From Thermoplasmata archaeon (GTDB lineage: Archaea; Thermoplasmatota; Thermoplasmata; Thermoplasmatales; Thermoplasmataceae), in contig JAKATN010000002.1 in assembly GCA_021818715.1 (NCBI GenBank), positions 88,285-152,284 of the forward strand: 64,000 bases of DNA. The letters are read 5' to 3'. Each line of letters begins with the position of its first letter. The stretch's first letter is position 1. This document shows positions 25,175-34,786 of this stretch, piece after piece. Below the pieces are notes generated by a model. That model saw only the letters and a list, made by a program, of their open reading frames with translations. It did not search any database and was not told the DNA's origin. A program made the position numbers and the translations under genes.

Positions 25175-27280
25175 ATGTACGGAACGTTATTCGGCTGGGA
25201 ACTTTTCATTCTGGCCGTATCATTTGTGGGGCTCATATATGCTATAGCACAGAGTTACCTGCTCTTGAAGATACCGGTGGACGACGCCGTTGCGAAGGAA
25301 ATTTCGGATCACATAAAGACCGGTTCGAATGCATTCATGAAGAGGCAGTACACCTGGGTTTTCATTTTCGCTGTTGTGCTGGCAATAGTTATATTCGCGG
25401 CCTTCACAGCGATTGGGCAGGAGACAGACGGCGGCAAACTTGCTGCAGGTTTCATAGTGGGGGCAGTAGGTTCTGCAGTAGCCGGCCTGGCCGGGATGAA
25501 TGTGTCAATCAGATCCAACGTCAGGTGTGCGATAAAGGCAAAGTCTGGACTCAACGATGCCCTCAAGGTGGCTTTCAGAGGCGGCAGCGTTACCGGCCTC
25601 ACCGTAGTTTCACTCGCATTGCTGGGCTTAGTGGTCTTCTACATGCTATACCAGGATCCCTCGCTGATGGTGGGTTACATCTTTGGGGCCTCTCTCGTGA
25701 GCCTTTTTGCAAGAGTCGGGGGCGGGATATTCACCAAGGGTGCCGATGTTGGAGCAGACCTTGTCGGTAAGGTGGAAGCCGGCATACCTGAAGACGATCC
25801 AAGGAATCCTGCGACGATTGCCGACAACGTGGGGGATAACGTAGGCGACTGCGCCGGTATGGGCGCCGATCTATTCGAGACATATGTGGTGACCGCGCTT
25901 GCTTCCATGCTGCTCGGATATCTCGTGTACATAAGCGGCTATACATTCCTCGGAACCTTTGGAATAATATTCCCGCTTGTTCTTGGCGCAGTCGGTGTTC
26001 TATCTTCCATCTTTGCCACATTGTTTGTGAGGAAAGGAGAGGGGCAGAGGATCATGACCGCCCTTTACAAGGGTCTCATAGTTACTGTCATAACCTCAGA
26101 AATTGGATTTTACATTGTTGATTACCTGATGCTTGGAGGGAACCTTGCCATATTCGGTGACACGCTGATCGGTTCAATCATAATGCTTGTGGTTGTCTAC
26201 GTCACAGAGTACTACACCTCAGAGAGATACAGGCCCGTTGCCAGGATTGCGGACGCTTCCACAACCGGGGTTGGAACCAATATCATCACAGGTCTCGGGT
26301 ATGGTCTTCAGGCAGTCTTTGTCCCTTCAATCGTTATCGTCGCGGGAATAGTTACCGCCTACGGAATAACCTCTTATTCGCTGGGAAGCCAGCTCACGGC
26401 AACGTACGCAGGATTGTACGGAATTGGAATTGCAGCAGCCTCGCTTCTGTCAGCAACGGGAATGATAATCTCCATCGACTCATACGGCCCAATAACGGAC
26501 AATGCAGGCGGGATTGCTGAAATGGCCGGCTTTGATGAGAAGACAAGGAAGGATGTGACAGACCCGCTCGATGCGGTAGGGAATACCACAAAGGCGGTCA
26601 CAAAAGGATATGCAATCGGAAGCGCCCTGCTTGCCGCTCTCACCCTGTTTGCCGCCTTCAAGATTGACATATCCGGATCATTCACTTCCCTTGAGCTTGA
26701 CAACCCACTGGTTCTTGTTGGCCTGCTCATAGGTGCAATACTCCCGTTCTTCTTCACTTCGTACCTCATGAACTCGGTCGGGAAGGCTGCGCATGCAATC
26801 GTTGAAGAGGTAAGGAGGCAGTTTACTGCAGACAAAGGCATACTGGAAGGCAAGTCGAAGCCGGATTACGGAAAAGCGGTAGACATAGTGACCAAGGAAG
26901 CTCTCAGGCAGCTCGCGATGCCTGCAATCATCGGTGTAGGCACGCCAATTGTCGTTGGATTCACGCTTGGGCCTCTTGCTCTGGGGGGAGTCCTCCTCGG
27001 AGTGATACTGGGAGGATATCCGCTCGCCATTATGATGACAGTCGGCGGCGGTGCCTGGGATAACGCGAAGAAATACATCGAGCAGGGAAACTACGGCGGG
27101 AAGGGATCCGAAGCCCACAAGGCTGCCGTGGCCGGGGATACCGTTGGAGATGCCACGAAAGACACGGCTGGCCCGGCTATAAACCCGCTGATCAAGGTCG
27201 TAAACACGGTCTCCATCCTTTTCATCAGCATAATGCTGAGCCACTATGCCCTGATGGGAATAATCAGCTATTTCCTCTGA
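25175..27280 (+). CDS. hppA: Membrane-bound proton-pumping pyrophosphatase, potassium-independent type
   Basis: Couples pyrophosphate hydrolysis to ion transport across the membrane. It is a 701-residue protein with about 16 helices. The pyrophosphate-binding motifs are present: GGGIFTKGADVGADLVGKVE, DDPRNPATIADNVGDNVGDCAGMGADLFE, and GGAWDNAKKYIE plus GDTVGDATKDTAGPAINPLIK at the C-terminus. The subtype-determining segment reads GNTTKAVTKGYAIGSA: Lys at the position where potassium-dependent enzymes have Ala marks the potassium-independent, proton-pumping class. In an acidophile this would help keep the cytoplasm near neutral and save energy. It is expressed alone from a leaderless-type promoter. 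Confidence 0.95.
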   Translation: MYGTLFGWELFILAVSFVGLIYAIAQSYLLLKIPVDDAVAKEISDHIKTGSNAFMKRQYTWVFIFAVVLAIVIFAAFTAIGQETDGGKLAAGFIVGAVGSAVAGLAGMNVSIRSNVRCAIKAKSGLNDALKVAFRGGSVTGLTVVSLALLGLVVFYMLYQDPSLMVGYIFGASLVSLFARVGGGIFTKGADVGADLVGKVEAGIPEDDPRNPATIADNVGDNVGDCAGMGADLFETYVVTALASMLLGYLVYISGYTFLGTFGIIFPLVLGAVGVLSSIFATLFVRKGEGQRIMTALYKGLIVTVITSEIGFYIVDYLMLGGNLAIFGDTLIGSIIMLVVVYVTEYYTSERYRPVARIADASTTGVGTNIITGLGYGLQAVFVPSIVIVAGIVTAYGITSYSLGSQLTATYAGLYGIGIAAASLLSATGMIISIDSYGPITDNAGGIAEMAGFDEKTRKDVTDPLDAVGNTTKAVTKGYAIGSALLAALTLFAAFKIDISGSFTSLELDNPLVLVGLLIGAILPFFFTSYLMNSVGKAAHAIVEEVRRQFTADKGILEGKSKPDYGKAVDIVTKEALRQLAMPAIIGVGTPIVVGFTLGPLALGGVLLGVILGGYPLAIMMTVGGGAWDNAKKYIEQGNYGGKGSEAHKAAVAGDTVGDATKDTAGPAINPLIKVVNTVSILFISIMLSHYALMGIISYFL

Positions 27281-27310
27281 TTTTCCCAATCCCACTTTTT
27301 TATTTTTAAA
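27281..27310 (+). terminator. T-rich terminator after hppA
   Basis: Right after the stop codon the sequence contains two T runs (CACTTTTTTATTTTTAAAG). Poly-T tracts alone can stop archaeal RNA polymerase, so this is the likely transcript end; no strong hairpin is seen. Confidence 0.45.
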
Positions 27311-27452
27311 GTTCTGCTTTTTTGACGCTTAAGCCTTATGGACAGTCAGTTCATGCGGCAATTTCTCAACCGGCACTGCCCGATCCCCGGTCCAAGTAAC
27401 ATCTTAATACAGGTTGTCATAATCTTCTTTGAACGGACTGACAGGGAAACTC

Positions 27453-28520
27453 ATGGAAAAGTATCTGGTGCTTGAAGACGGGACGATTTTCAAGGGCACT
27501 GCCTTCGGTTCGGATGCAGATTCCACGGGAGAAGTTGTTTTCACCACGTCAATGACCGGCTATGTGGAAACCCTGACCGATCCCTCATACAGGGGGCAGA
27601 TAGTCGTCTTTGCCAGCCCAACTGCCGGAAACTATGTCTGGAATGAGGAGATGATGGAGTCTGACAGGGTGCAGGTCTCCGGGGTAATCACGAAGGACGG
27701 TCATGCCATATACAGGTCAACAGACGATGACGAACCGCTGGACGGATTCCTGAAAAAATACGCCATTCCTGGGATTGATGGCATCGACACCAGGCGCCTT
27801 ATCATGAAGATAAGGGAAAACGGGACGATGAAGGGGGCTATATGCAGCGATCCTTCCGACCTCAAGGGGATACCTGATCCGATGTCCACCGATCTACTCG
27901 GGGAGCTCCGGATCAGGAAACGCACAATACCGGGGAGCGGGGAATTCGCAATCCTGCTTGTGGACACTGGCGCAAAGAGGTCAATAATCAGCAGGCTTTC
28001 TGCCATCGGAACTGTAGACATAGTTCCCTACAATGCAGATTTTGCGTCGATGGGAGAAGATTATGACATCATATTCCTTTCCAACGGGCCCGGCGATCCT
28101 GCACATCCGGCGAACCGTTCTCTCACTGACTTCGTAGCCAGCAGACTGGGAAAGGTGCCGATAGCGGGCATATGCCTCGGACACCAGATAATCGCTCTGG
28201 CCAGCGGTGCGCACACAATAAAGATGAAGTACGGGCACCGCGGGGTCAACCACAGCGTCACGGACGGAAAAAAGATACTGATAACAACGCAGAACCATGG
28301 CTACTCTGTGGACGAGGCCAGCATTGAGGGAACCGGCCTCAGGGTCACGCTTCGCGACAGCAACGACAGAACAGTGGAGGGACTTGAGAGCAAAAGAAAA
28401 TCCATCATGTCGGTGCAGTACCACCCTGAAGCGTCTCCGGGCCCGATGGACAGCATGAATTTTTTCAGGGATGTCGAGAACCTGGCGAGGGGTGGCTGTG
28501 CCGAGAGACAGGGCCATTGA
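27453..28520 (+). CDS. carA: Carbamoyl-phosphate synthase small (glutaminase) subunit
   Basis: Hydrolyses glutamine and passes ammonia to CarB. The N-terminal CPSase domain begins MEKYLVLEDGTIFKGTAFG, and the class I glutamine amidotransferase domain has the catalytic Cys in GICLGHQIIAL and the His/Glu in YHPEASPGP. Length is 355 aa from the ATG at 27453, chosen because it matches the family N-terminus; an in-frame TTG (27429) is an alternative. The 3' end overlaps carB by about 23 nt, so the two are translationally coupled. The product feeds pyrimidine and arginine synthesis. Confidence 0.94.
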   Translation: MEKYLVLEDGTIFKGTAFGSDADSTGEVVFTTSMTGYVETLTDPSYRGQIVVFASPTAGNYVWNEEMMESDRVQVSGVITKDGHAIYRSTDDDEPLDGFLKKYAIPGIDGIDTRRLIMKIRENGTMKGAICSDPSDLKGIPDPMSTDLLGELRIRKRTIPGSGEFAILLVDTGAKRSIISRLSAIGTVDIVPYNADFASMGEDYDIIFLSNGPGDPAHPANRSLTDFVASRLGKVPIAGICLGHQIIALASGAHTIKMKYGHRGVNHSVTDGKKILITTQNHGYSVDEASIEGTGLRVTLRDSNDRTVEGLESKRKSIMSVQYHPEASPGPMDSMNFFRDVENLARGGCAERQGH

Positions 28521-31500
28521 CGGCATACTGGTCATAGGTTCCGGGCCGGTCCGCATAGGCCAGGCAGCAGAGTTTGACTACTCCGGCACCCAGGCATGCC
28601 TCTCCTTCAGGGAGGAGGGACTTTTCGTAGTGCTGCTGAACCCGAATCCTGCATCAATCCAGACAGACGACGGAGTCGCAAGCAGGGTCTACATCGAACC
28701 AATAACTCCGGCAAACGTTGCATCAATAATGAGGAGGGAGGATCTGCATTACATATATCCGGCAGTAGGGGGACAAACTGCACTCAACGTGGTATTGGAA
28801 CTGAACTCCATGGGATTGCTGAAAGAGATGGGGATCAAGATACTGGGAACACCGGTGGAATCTATACAGGTTGCCGAAGACAGGGAAAGGTTCTCGGAGC
28901 TTGTCAGGAGTGCCGGAGATAAGGTTGCACCTTCCCGGACAATCTGGAGACTGGAGGAAGTAGACGCGCTTGAGGTTGAGATGATCCCCTGCATAGGAAG
29001 AACGTCCTTTTCGCTGGGAGGTTCAGGCGGGAGGATTTTTCAGACCAGGGAGGAACTCAGGGAATTCTTTGTCAAAAACGTGATGGCAAGGGAAGGCAGG
29101 TCGCTGGATGTACAGAAATCCCTGGAAGGTATGAAGGAATTCGAGTATGAGCTTGTGCGTGACTCATTCGGAAACAGGATTGCAGTCTGCAACATGGAGA
29201 ACCTTGATCCGATGGGCGTACACACAGGGGAAAGCATAGTGGTGACGCCTGCCCAGACAATAGATGATAAGACCCACCAGAGAATGCGGAATATAGGTTT
29301 CCGCATTATTGATGCCCTTGGCATAATCGGGGCATGCAACATCCAGTTTGCCCTCTCGGAAAAAGGGGACGTCTTCGTTGTTGAGTTGAACCCGAGAACC
29401 TCAAGGTCCTCTGCACTGGCATCAAAGGCCTCGGGGTACCCAATCTCCAGGGTGGCATCAAAACTGGTGCTGGGATACAGCCTTGCAGAGGTGAAAAACC
29501 CCGTCACCGGAACTACTTTCGCCTCATTTGAGCCCTCTCTTGATTATGTCACCGTGAAAATACCGCGATGGCCCTTCGAGAAGTTTGCCGTATCGAGAAC
29601 CATAGGGGTGCAGATGAAATCTATAGGCGAGGTGATGGGGATCGGGAGGACATTCGAGGAAGCCCTCATGAAGGCAATCGCTTCCCTTGAAACCGTTGAA
29701 TCACTGAAAATAAGGAATTACTTTTCAGGCGACAGGCTCATTAAAGCGCTTTCTGAGCCATCGGACCTGAGGCTGTATTCCATTTTCGAGGCGCTCTTCC
29801 AGGGGATGGATCCCGCACAGATTTGCCGCCTGTGCCATTATGACGCGTATTTTATCAGGAAAATGAAAAACATCGTGCAGAAACTCACGGAAATTGAGAT
29901 AGGGAGCGTACCGGAGAAGCTTATCGAATTGAAGAAGCTCGGCGTTTCCGACGGCCAGATATCGTCTTTTACGGGAATCCGTGAAGTTGAAATAACAAGA
30001 TTCCGGATCGAGAACGGAATAGTCCCCTCTTACCGGCTGATCGACACCTGCTCCGGCGAGTTCAAGAGTTCCACCCCTTATTATTACTCGACCTATTGCG
30101 AGGAAGACGAATTCAGGAAGCCTGAAGGGAGGATAGTTCTGATAGTAGGGGCAGGCCCAAACCGGATCGGGCAGGGGGTGGAATTCGACTACTCTGCAGT
30201 AAAGGCCGTCCAGGCGCTCAAGGCAATGGGGCTGAAGGCAGCAATAATCAACTCAAATCCGGAGACAGTGTCAACCGATTTTGACATTTCCGATGCCCTC
30301 TTTTTCGAGCCAGTCACGCTTGAGCACACCTCAAACCTGGTTTCAAAGCTGAACCCTGAAGGCGTAATAGTCCAGTTTTCAGGGCAGACCGGACAGAACA
30401 TGGCGGCAGGCCTGGGCGAACTATTTGGCGAAAACATACTCAGAGGCACTAAACCTTCCGAGATTTTCAGGATAGAGGAAAGAAATGTCTTTGCCAGAAT
30501 ACTGGCGGAAAACGGCATAGATCAGCCAGAATTCGTTTCAATCTCCAACGAGGAGGATTTTACGAGGACCGTGGCGGCTATGGAACCACCGTACATTATG
30601 AGATCGAGCTTTATCATAGGCGGCAGGGCCATGGATATCATATCAGACAGGGGTGAGGCGATCAGGCGGGTCAAGTCCATCCTTGCTGAAAGGCCTGGCT
30701 TTCCCGTACTGGTCAGCAAATACATTGAGGATGCGGAAGAGATCGACATCGATTTCGTGGCCCACGGCCAGGATTTCTCAATATGTGGAATAATGCCACA
30801 CATAGAGGAGGCAGGGACTCACTCAGGTGATGCAACCATGATCCTTACCCCAAGCATTGACAGCAGCACGCTCGACGGCATTCGAAAGCTTGTTTCCAGG
30901 CTGTGCATGGCTTTCAGGCTTGAAGGGCTCTGCAACCTCCAGGTGGCAAGAAAGGGAGACACGATATTCGTGATAGAACTCAATGCAAGGGCAAGCAGAT
31001 CAATTCCATTCGTAAGCAAGGCCTCAGGAACGGACTGGGTTAGGGTTGCAGTCCGTGCGGCCATTAGCGGTGATTCCACCTTCCCCGAGTCATTCATCTC
31101 GTCATATTTCCTGAAGGTGCCGGTGTTCCCCTTTGACAGGTATGAGGACCTGGAGCCACTGCTGGGCCCTGAAATGAAATCGACAGGAGAGGCGATGCTT
31201 TCGGGAAAGTCATTGAAGGAGGCAGTTTCCAAAGCATGCTCACTCATCGGAATAAACGATCTTGGGAAAGGCGTGGTGATTTCCGTCAAGAATTCCGACA
31301 AGCCCCACATACTTGGCATGGCAAGGAAGCTTACAGCCGCGGGAATAAGGATTTACGCAACGCCAGGAACCCATGAATACCTTTGCCAGAACGCTGTGGA
31401 ATCAAATGAAATCTTCAAGATAGAGGACGTCAGGGAACCCAAAATAGACGGGGTGATCCGGCAGACAAAACCATCTCTCGTATTAAATACGCCTTCCGAT

Positions 31501-31695
31501 ACATCCGGATCCATAAGAGACGGTTTCCGCATGAGAAGGGTATGCGTCACCTCCGGTGTGACCCTGGTCACGAACGCACGACTTGGAAGACTTATGGTGG
31601 ACTCCCTTCTGCAGCCGCAGGAGCAGAGGTGCAGATCAATAACCGAATATCGTCAGAGCATTCCCGATCCCGGCGATGCCACACAAAACAGTTAA
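28498..31695 (+). CDS. carB: Carbamoyl-phosphate synthase large subunit
   Basis: Builds carbamoyl phosphate from bicarbonate, ammonia and two ATP. The two homologous ATP-grasp halves are visible, each starting with a dinucleotide-like loop: IGSGPVRIGQAAEFDYSGTQA near the N-terminus and VGAGPNRIGQGVEFDYSAVKA at about residue 555. Segments such as ELNPRTSRSSALASKASGYP and ELNARASRSIPFVSKASG mark the metal/ATP sites. A C-terminal MGS-like regulatory domain (from about residue 925) ends the protein. Length is about 1065 aa, normal. The start is GTG 28498 (GAGG 7 nt upstream); GTG 28492 is also possible, and the frame is open inside carA to 28471. Confidence 0.94.
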   Translation: MPRDRAIDGILVIGSGPVRIGQAAEFDYSGTQACLSFREEGLFVVLLNPNPASIQTDDGVASRVYIEPITPANVASIMRREDLHYIYPAVGGQTALNVVLELNSMGLLKEMGIKILGTPVESIQVAEDRERFSELVRSAGDKVAPSRTIWRLEEVDALEVEMIPCIGRTSFSLGGSGGRIFQTREELREFFVKNVMAREGRSLDVQKSLEGMKEFEYELVRDSFGNRIAVCNMENLDPMGVHTGESIVVTPAQTIDDKTHQRMRNIGFRIIDALGIIGACNIQFALSEKGDVFVVELNPRTSRSSALASKASGYPISRVASKLVLGYSLAEVKNPVTGTTFASFEPSLDYVTVKIPRWPFEKFAVSRTIGVQMKSIGEVMGIGRTFEEALMKAIASLETVESLKIRNYFSGDRLIKALSEPSDLRLYSIFEALFQGMDPAQICRLCHYDAYFIRKMKNIVQKLTEIEIGSVPEKLIELKKLGVSDGQISSFTGIREVEITRFRIENGIVPSYRLIDTCSGEFKSSTPYYYSTYCEEDEFRKPEGRIVLIVGAGPNRIGQGVEFDYSAVKAVQALKAMGLKAAIINSNPETVSTDFDISDALFFEPVTLEHTSNLVSKLNPEGVIVQFSGQTGQNMAAGLGELFGENILRGTKPSEIFRIEERNVFARILAENGIDQPEFVSISNEEDFTRTVAAMEPPYIMRSSFIIGGRAMDIISDRGEAIRRVKSILAERPGFPVLVSKYIEDAEEIDIDFVAHGQDFSICGIMPHIEEAGTHSGDATMILTPSIDSSTLDGIRKLVSRLCMAFRLEGLCNLQVARKGDTIFVIELNARASRSIPFVSKASGTDWVRVAVRAAISGDSTFPESFISSYFLKVPVFPFDRYEDLEPLLGPEMKSTGEAMLSGKSLKEAVSKACSLIGINDLGKGVVISVKNSDKPHILGMARKLTAAGIRIYATPGTHEYLCQNAVESNEIFKIEDVREPKIDGVIRQTKPSLVLNTPSDTSGSIRDGFRMRRVCVTSGVTLVTNARLGRLMVDSLLQPQEQRCRSITEYRQSIPDPGDATQNS

Positions 31696-31754
31696 GCAGG
31701 ATCGGGCTAAACTTATGAAAAGATTTATAGAATCCCATTGGTTAAACAGTTCAT

Positions 31755-32171
31755 ATGCCAAGAGACACTCTCAGATATGGTAGCCTCGTGATCGGAATCA
31801 TTGCGGGCATCATTGCCATACCCTTTTTCATCTCAGTCCCATTTTTCGGAATATACCTCGTGATATTTGGAGGTATTATTGCCGGGATGATCGCACGCGG
31901 GGTGATTAGGGGGATCGCGGTATCTGCTGCCGCTGGGCTGATACTTGCCGCACTCGCGATAGGTATTGCGGCAGTGAACCCGCAGAGTTTCCTCAATTCA
32001 TTTTACCAGGACGTCCAGTTCTCGTCGCTGCTGTCATCCATGGTTGGAACATACCTCCATGATGTTACTGCGTTCAGCATCACGAGGCTGGTCGAACTGA
32101 CAATGCTATACGTTGTCGCCATACCTGTAATCGGAGGATTCATTGGCGGCGCACTGAGACCGGGCTACTGA
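31755..32171 (+). CDS. DUF5518-type small membrane protein
   Basis: A 138-residue protein with four predicted membrane helices rich in Gly, Ala and Ile (GIIAGIIAIPFFISVPFFGIYLVIFGGIIAGMIARG, AAAGLILAALAIGIAAV, LYVVAIPVIGGFIGGALRPGY). The Gly-patterned second hairpin followed by a C-terminal GGFIGGALR resembles archaeal DUF5518 membrane proteins of unknown function. A TATA-like AGATTTATAG lies about 28 nt upstream of the ATG. It is separated from carB by 59 nt and from polB by 74 nt and is probably its own transcript. Confidence 0.65.
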   Translation: MPRDTLRYGSLVIGIIAGIIAIPFFISVPFFGIYLVIFGGIIAGMIARGVIRGIAVSAAAGLILAALAIGIAAVNPQSFLNSFYQDVQFSSLLSSMVGTYLHDVTAFSITRLVELTMLYVVAIPVIGGFIGGALRPGY

Positions 32172-32245
32172 AGCCCGTTGGAGTTTCCCGTCCTGGATAC
32201 TTCGATCCAGTCATGTTAATTTACAGGAAGCCATTACAATAACCG

Positions 32246-34561
32246 ATGGAGACAGAGATCAGGATTGTCGCAGCCTCCTACAGGAGGACGGATGTTGCGG
32301 TCGAGCTTTTTGGCCGGACCAGGGATAACAGATCAGTTACAGTCCTGTACAGGGGGTTCTTGCCGCATATAGATCTGATCGATCCTGATCCAAATTACAT
32401 CAGGCACCTGAAGGCGGAAGGGGAATACGTTTCAGAGGAAGAGAAGAGGATATGGTATGAGGGCGATTTCAGGCAGGCATTGAGGGTTACCCTCAGATCC
32501 CCGTGGAAGGTCCCCAACCTGAGGCAGCTTACGAACAAGCCCGTGATCGCTGCAGACATTCCTTTTCATCACAGATTCATCTACGACTTTGACCTTGGCG
32601 CCTGCACAACCGTAGTCGGGGAGCTTGACGAACAGGAAAAAAAGAATTTCACGACTGATTTTGTGATGGAAGCTAAATCCTTTGCAAATGCAGAACAGTT
32701 CAATCCTCCGCTGAAGGTTCTGTCCTTCGACGTTGAGAATTCAATACAGACACAGGAAATATACGTTATCGGGTATTCTATATACAATGGCGCCTCGTTC
32801 AGGGAAGGCAGCATTTCCGGCGACGAAAAGACCATCCTCACCAGGTTTGTTGAACTTGTCAGGCAGGAAGACCCGGACGTGCTGACCGGATACAACATCG
32901 ACGGGTACGATCTCCCTCTCATACAGACACGGATGAAGAAGCACAACGTATGGTTCGGCATCGGGAGGGATTCTTCGCTGCCCAGGAGGATACAGAACCA
33001 GTACTGGCGCGTCCACGGAAGGGTGATAAGCGATACATGGTGGAACGTCAAGAAATTTCTGCACCCGAAAAATGAGACGCTGAATGCAGTCGCGAAGGAA
33101 ATGCTCGGGGAGGGGAAGGACAACATTGACAGGCTCAGAATTGAGGAAGAATGGGCAAAAAGGCGCAATGAGGTCATAGCATACTGCATCAAGGACGCCA
33201 CCCTTACCCTGAAAATATTCCTAAAGCTGAGGGTGCTTGAAAGAAGCATGTTCATGGCCTCGGTTTCCAAGCTCCCGCTGGAAGACGTCATGAACGGAGG
33301 CACGAGCAACTTTGTCGACTCCATATTGATACGCGAGGCAGACAGGAACGACATCGGGGTGCCCATGACATCCTACAGGGACAAGGGCGAGGCGATTGAG
33401 GGCGGATATGTGAAAAGCATAGGTTCCGGGATATTCCGGAACGTCATAGTGCTGGACTTCAAGAGCATGTATCCATCAATGATCATCAAGTACAATATCT
33501 GCTTCACCACGTTGAGCGACAGCGGCACCAATGAAGCACCTAACGGCATAAAATTCCTGTCCAGGGAACAGAGGGAGGGTCTGATCCCCCGGATCCTGCG
33601 GAACCTGATGGAAGAGCGGGACATGGTAAAGAAGAGGATGAAGTCTGCGGCTTCAAAGGAGGACAGGGATTTCTACGACGGGATACAGGGGGCAATCAAG
33701 GTGCTGATGAATACCTTCTATGGCGTCCTCGCATCTTCCTTTTACAGGTTCACAAATCCCCAGATAGGGGCCGCAGTGACCGCATTTGCGCGGAATACCA
33801 TAATGACGCTGATCGACAGGCTGGAAAAGGAAGGGGTGAAGGTGCTGTACGGCGACACGGACAGCATTTTCATAGAATCCGTTTCCCAGGACCTCAGGCA
33901 AACGGTTGCCTATGGCGAAGAACTCAGCCAGAAACTGTCCAGGGAGGAGAACCTTTCCCTGGAGTTTGAAAAGGTCTTCGACCCGTTCTTCTCCCACGGT
34001 GCCAAAAAGAGGTATGCAGGGAAGATTGCCTACCCGTATGAACAGGCGGGAGAAACCCTGATTCGCGGTTACGAGGTGAGGAGGACGGATTCGTTCGACC
34101 TGCAGAGCGAGGCGCTCACTGCAGTTTTCTCGCTTATCCTTGACAACAAACCAGAGGAAGCCGTAAGGTATTCCAATGAAATAGTGGAAAAGGTGCAGAA
34201 GGGAGAAGGTGTCCCCATATCGAAACTGGTGATCTCCAGGTCTGTCAAGGACTTCAGTGAATATGACAAGAAGGAAAGCCACAACCTTGCCAACGTCAGG
34301 GTTGCCAGGAAGATGAAGACCCTCGGCGAAACATTCGTACCCGGAATGAAGGTCTCATGGATAGTCACCAACGGAAAGAAGACTCCGCAGGAAGTGGAGC
34401 CTTACATAGAAGGAAACAAATTCGAGTTCACCCCTGACTGGTCTTATTATGCCAGAAGGGTGGAGGAGACCCTCAAACGGGTTACGGAAGGGCTTGACGG
34501 TACTGCGGAATCACGCCAGGAAGGCCATGGGAAACAGAAAGTGACGCTTGACAGTTTTTGA
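32246..34561 (+). CDS. polB: Family B DNA polymerase with proofreading exonuclease
   Basis: A 771-residue replicative-type polymerase. The N-terminal domain (about 1-130) is followed by a 3'-5' exonuclease with Exo I SFDVENS, Exo II YNIDGYDLPLI and Exo III YCIKDATLTL. The polymerase motifs are A DFKSMYPSMI, B KVLMNTFYG, and C YGDTDSIF, with the KKRYAG segment in the thumb region. All catalytic Asp residues are present. The extreme C-terminus reads KQKVTLDSF, which fits a PCNA-interacting (PIP-like) peptide and resembles the end of the Hef-like helicase in this window. The PolD small subunit is also encoded here, so the organism has both PolB and PolD. Confidence 0.95.
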   Translation: METEIRIVAASYRRTDVAVELFGRTRDNRSVTVLYRGFLPHIDLIDPDPNYIRHLKAEGEYVSEEEKRIWYEGDFRQALRVTLRSPWKVPNLRQLTNKPVIAADIPFHHRFIYDFDLGACTTVVGELDEQEKKNFTTDFVMEAKSFANAEQFNPPLKVLSFDVENSIQTQEIYVIGYSIYNGASFREGSISGDEKTILTRFVELVRQEDPDVLTGYNIDGYDLPLIQTRMKKHNVWFGIGRDSSLPRRIQNQYWRVHGRVISDTWWNVKKFLHPKNETLNAVAKEMLGEGKDNIDRLRIEEEWAKRRNEVIAYCIKDATLTLKIFLKLRVLERSMFMASVSKLPLEDVMNGGTSNFVDSILIREADRNDIGVPMTSYRDKGEAIEGGYVKSIGSGIFRNVIVLDFKSMYPSMIIKYNICFTTLSDSGTNEAPNGIKFLSREQREGLIPRILRNLMEERDMVKKRMKSAASKEDRDFYDGIQGAIKVLMNTFYGVLASSFYRFTNPQIGAAVTAFARNTIMTLIDRLEKEGVKVLYGDTDSIFIESVSQDLRQTVAYGEELSQKLSREENLSLEFEKVFDPFFSHGAKKRYAGKIAYPYEQAGETLIRGYEVRRTDSFDLQSEALTAVFSLILDNKPEEAVRYSNEIVEKVQKGEGVPISKLVISRSVKDFSEYDKKESHNLANVRVARKMKTLGETFVPGMKVSWIVTNGKKTPQEVEPYIEGNKFEFTPDWSYYARRVEETLKRVTEGLDGTAESRQEGHGKQKVTLDSF

Positions 34562-34786
34562 TCAAGAGCTTTTCCCGATAGCGCACCCCAAAATTCTATG
34601 CGCGCAGCAAAAGGCCCTGTGCTTTTCGCCGACGCTGGTGAATGAAAGTTTCATGCAGGTGCAAAAATGGGAATGCCGAATACAAAGCCCCGGATTTTTT
34701 TTGTTTCGTTCCAGAGGATAGGCCTCACTATCCCCCCATCAAGGCCCTAAGATAAACGGAACGTTCAAAGCCAGTAAGGGAAGGGA

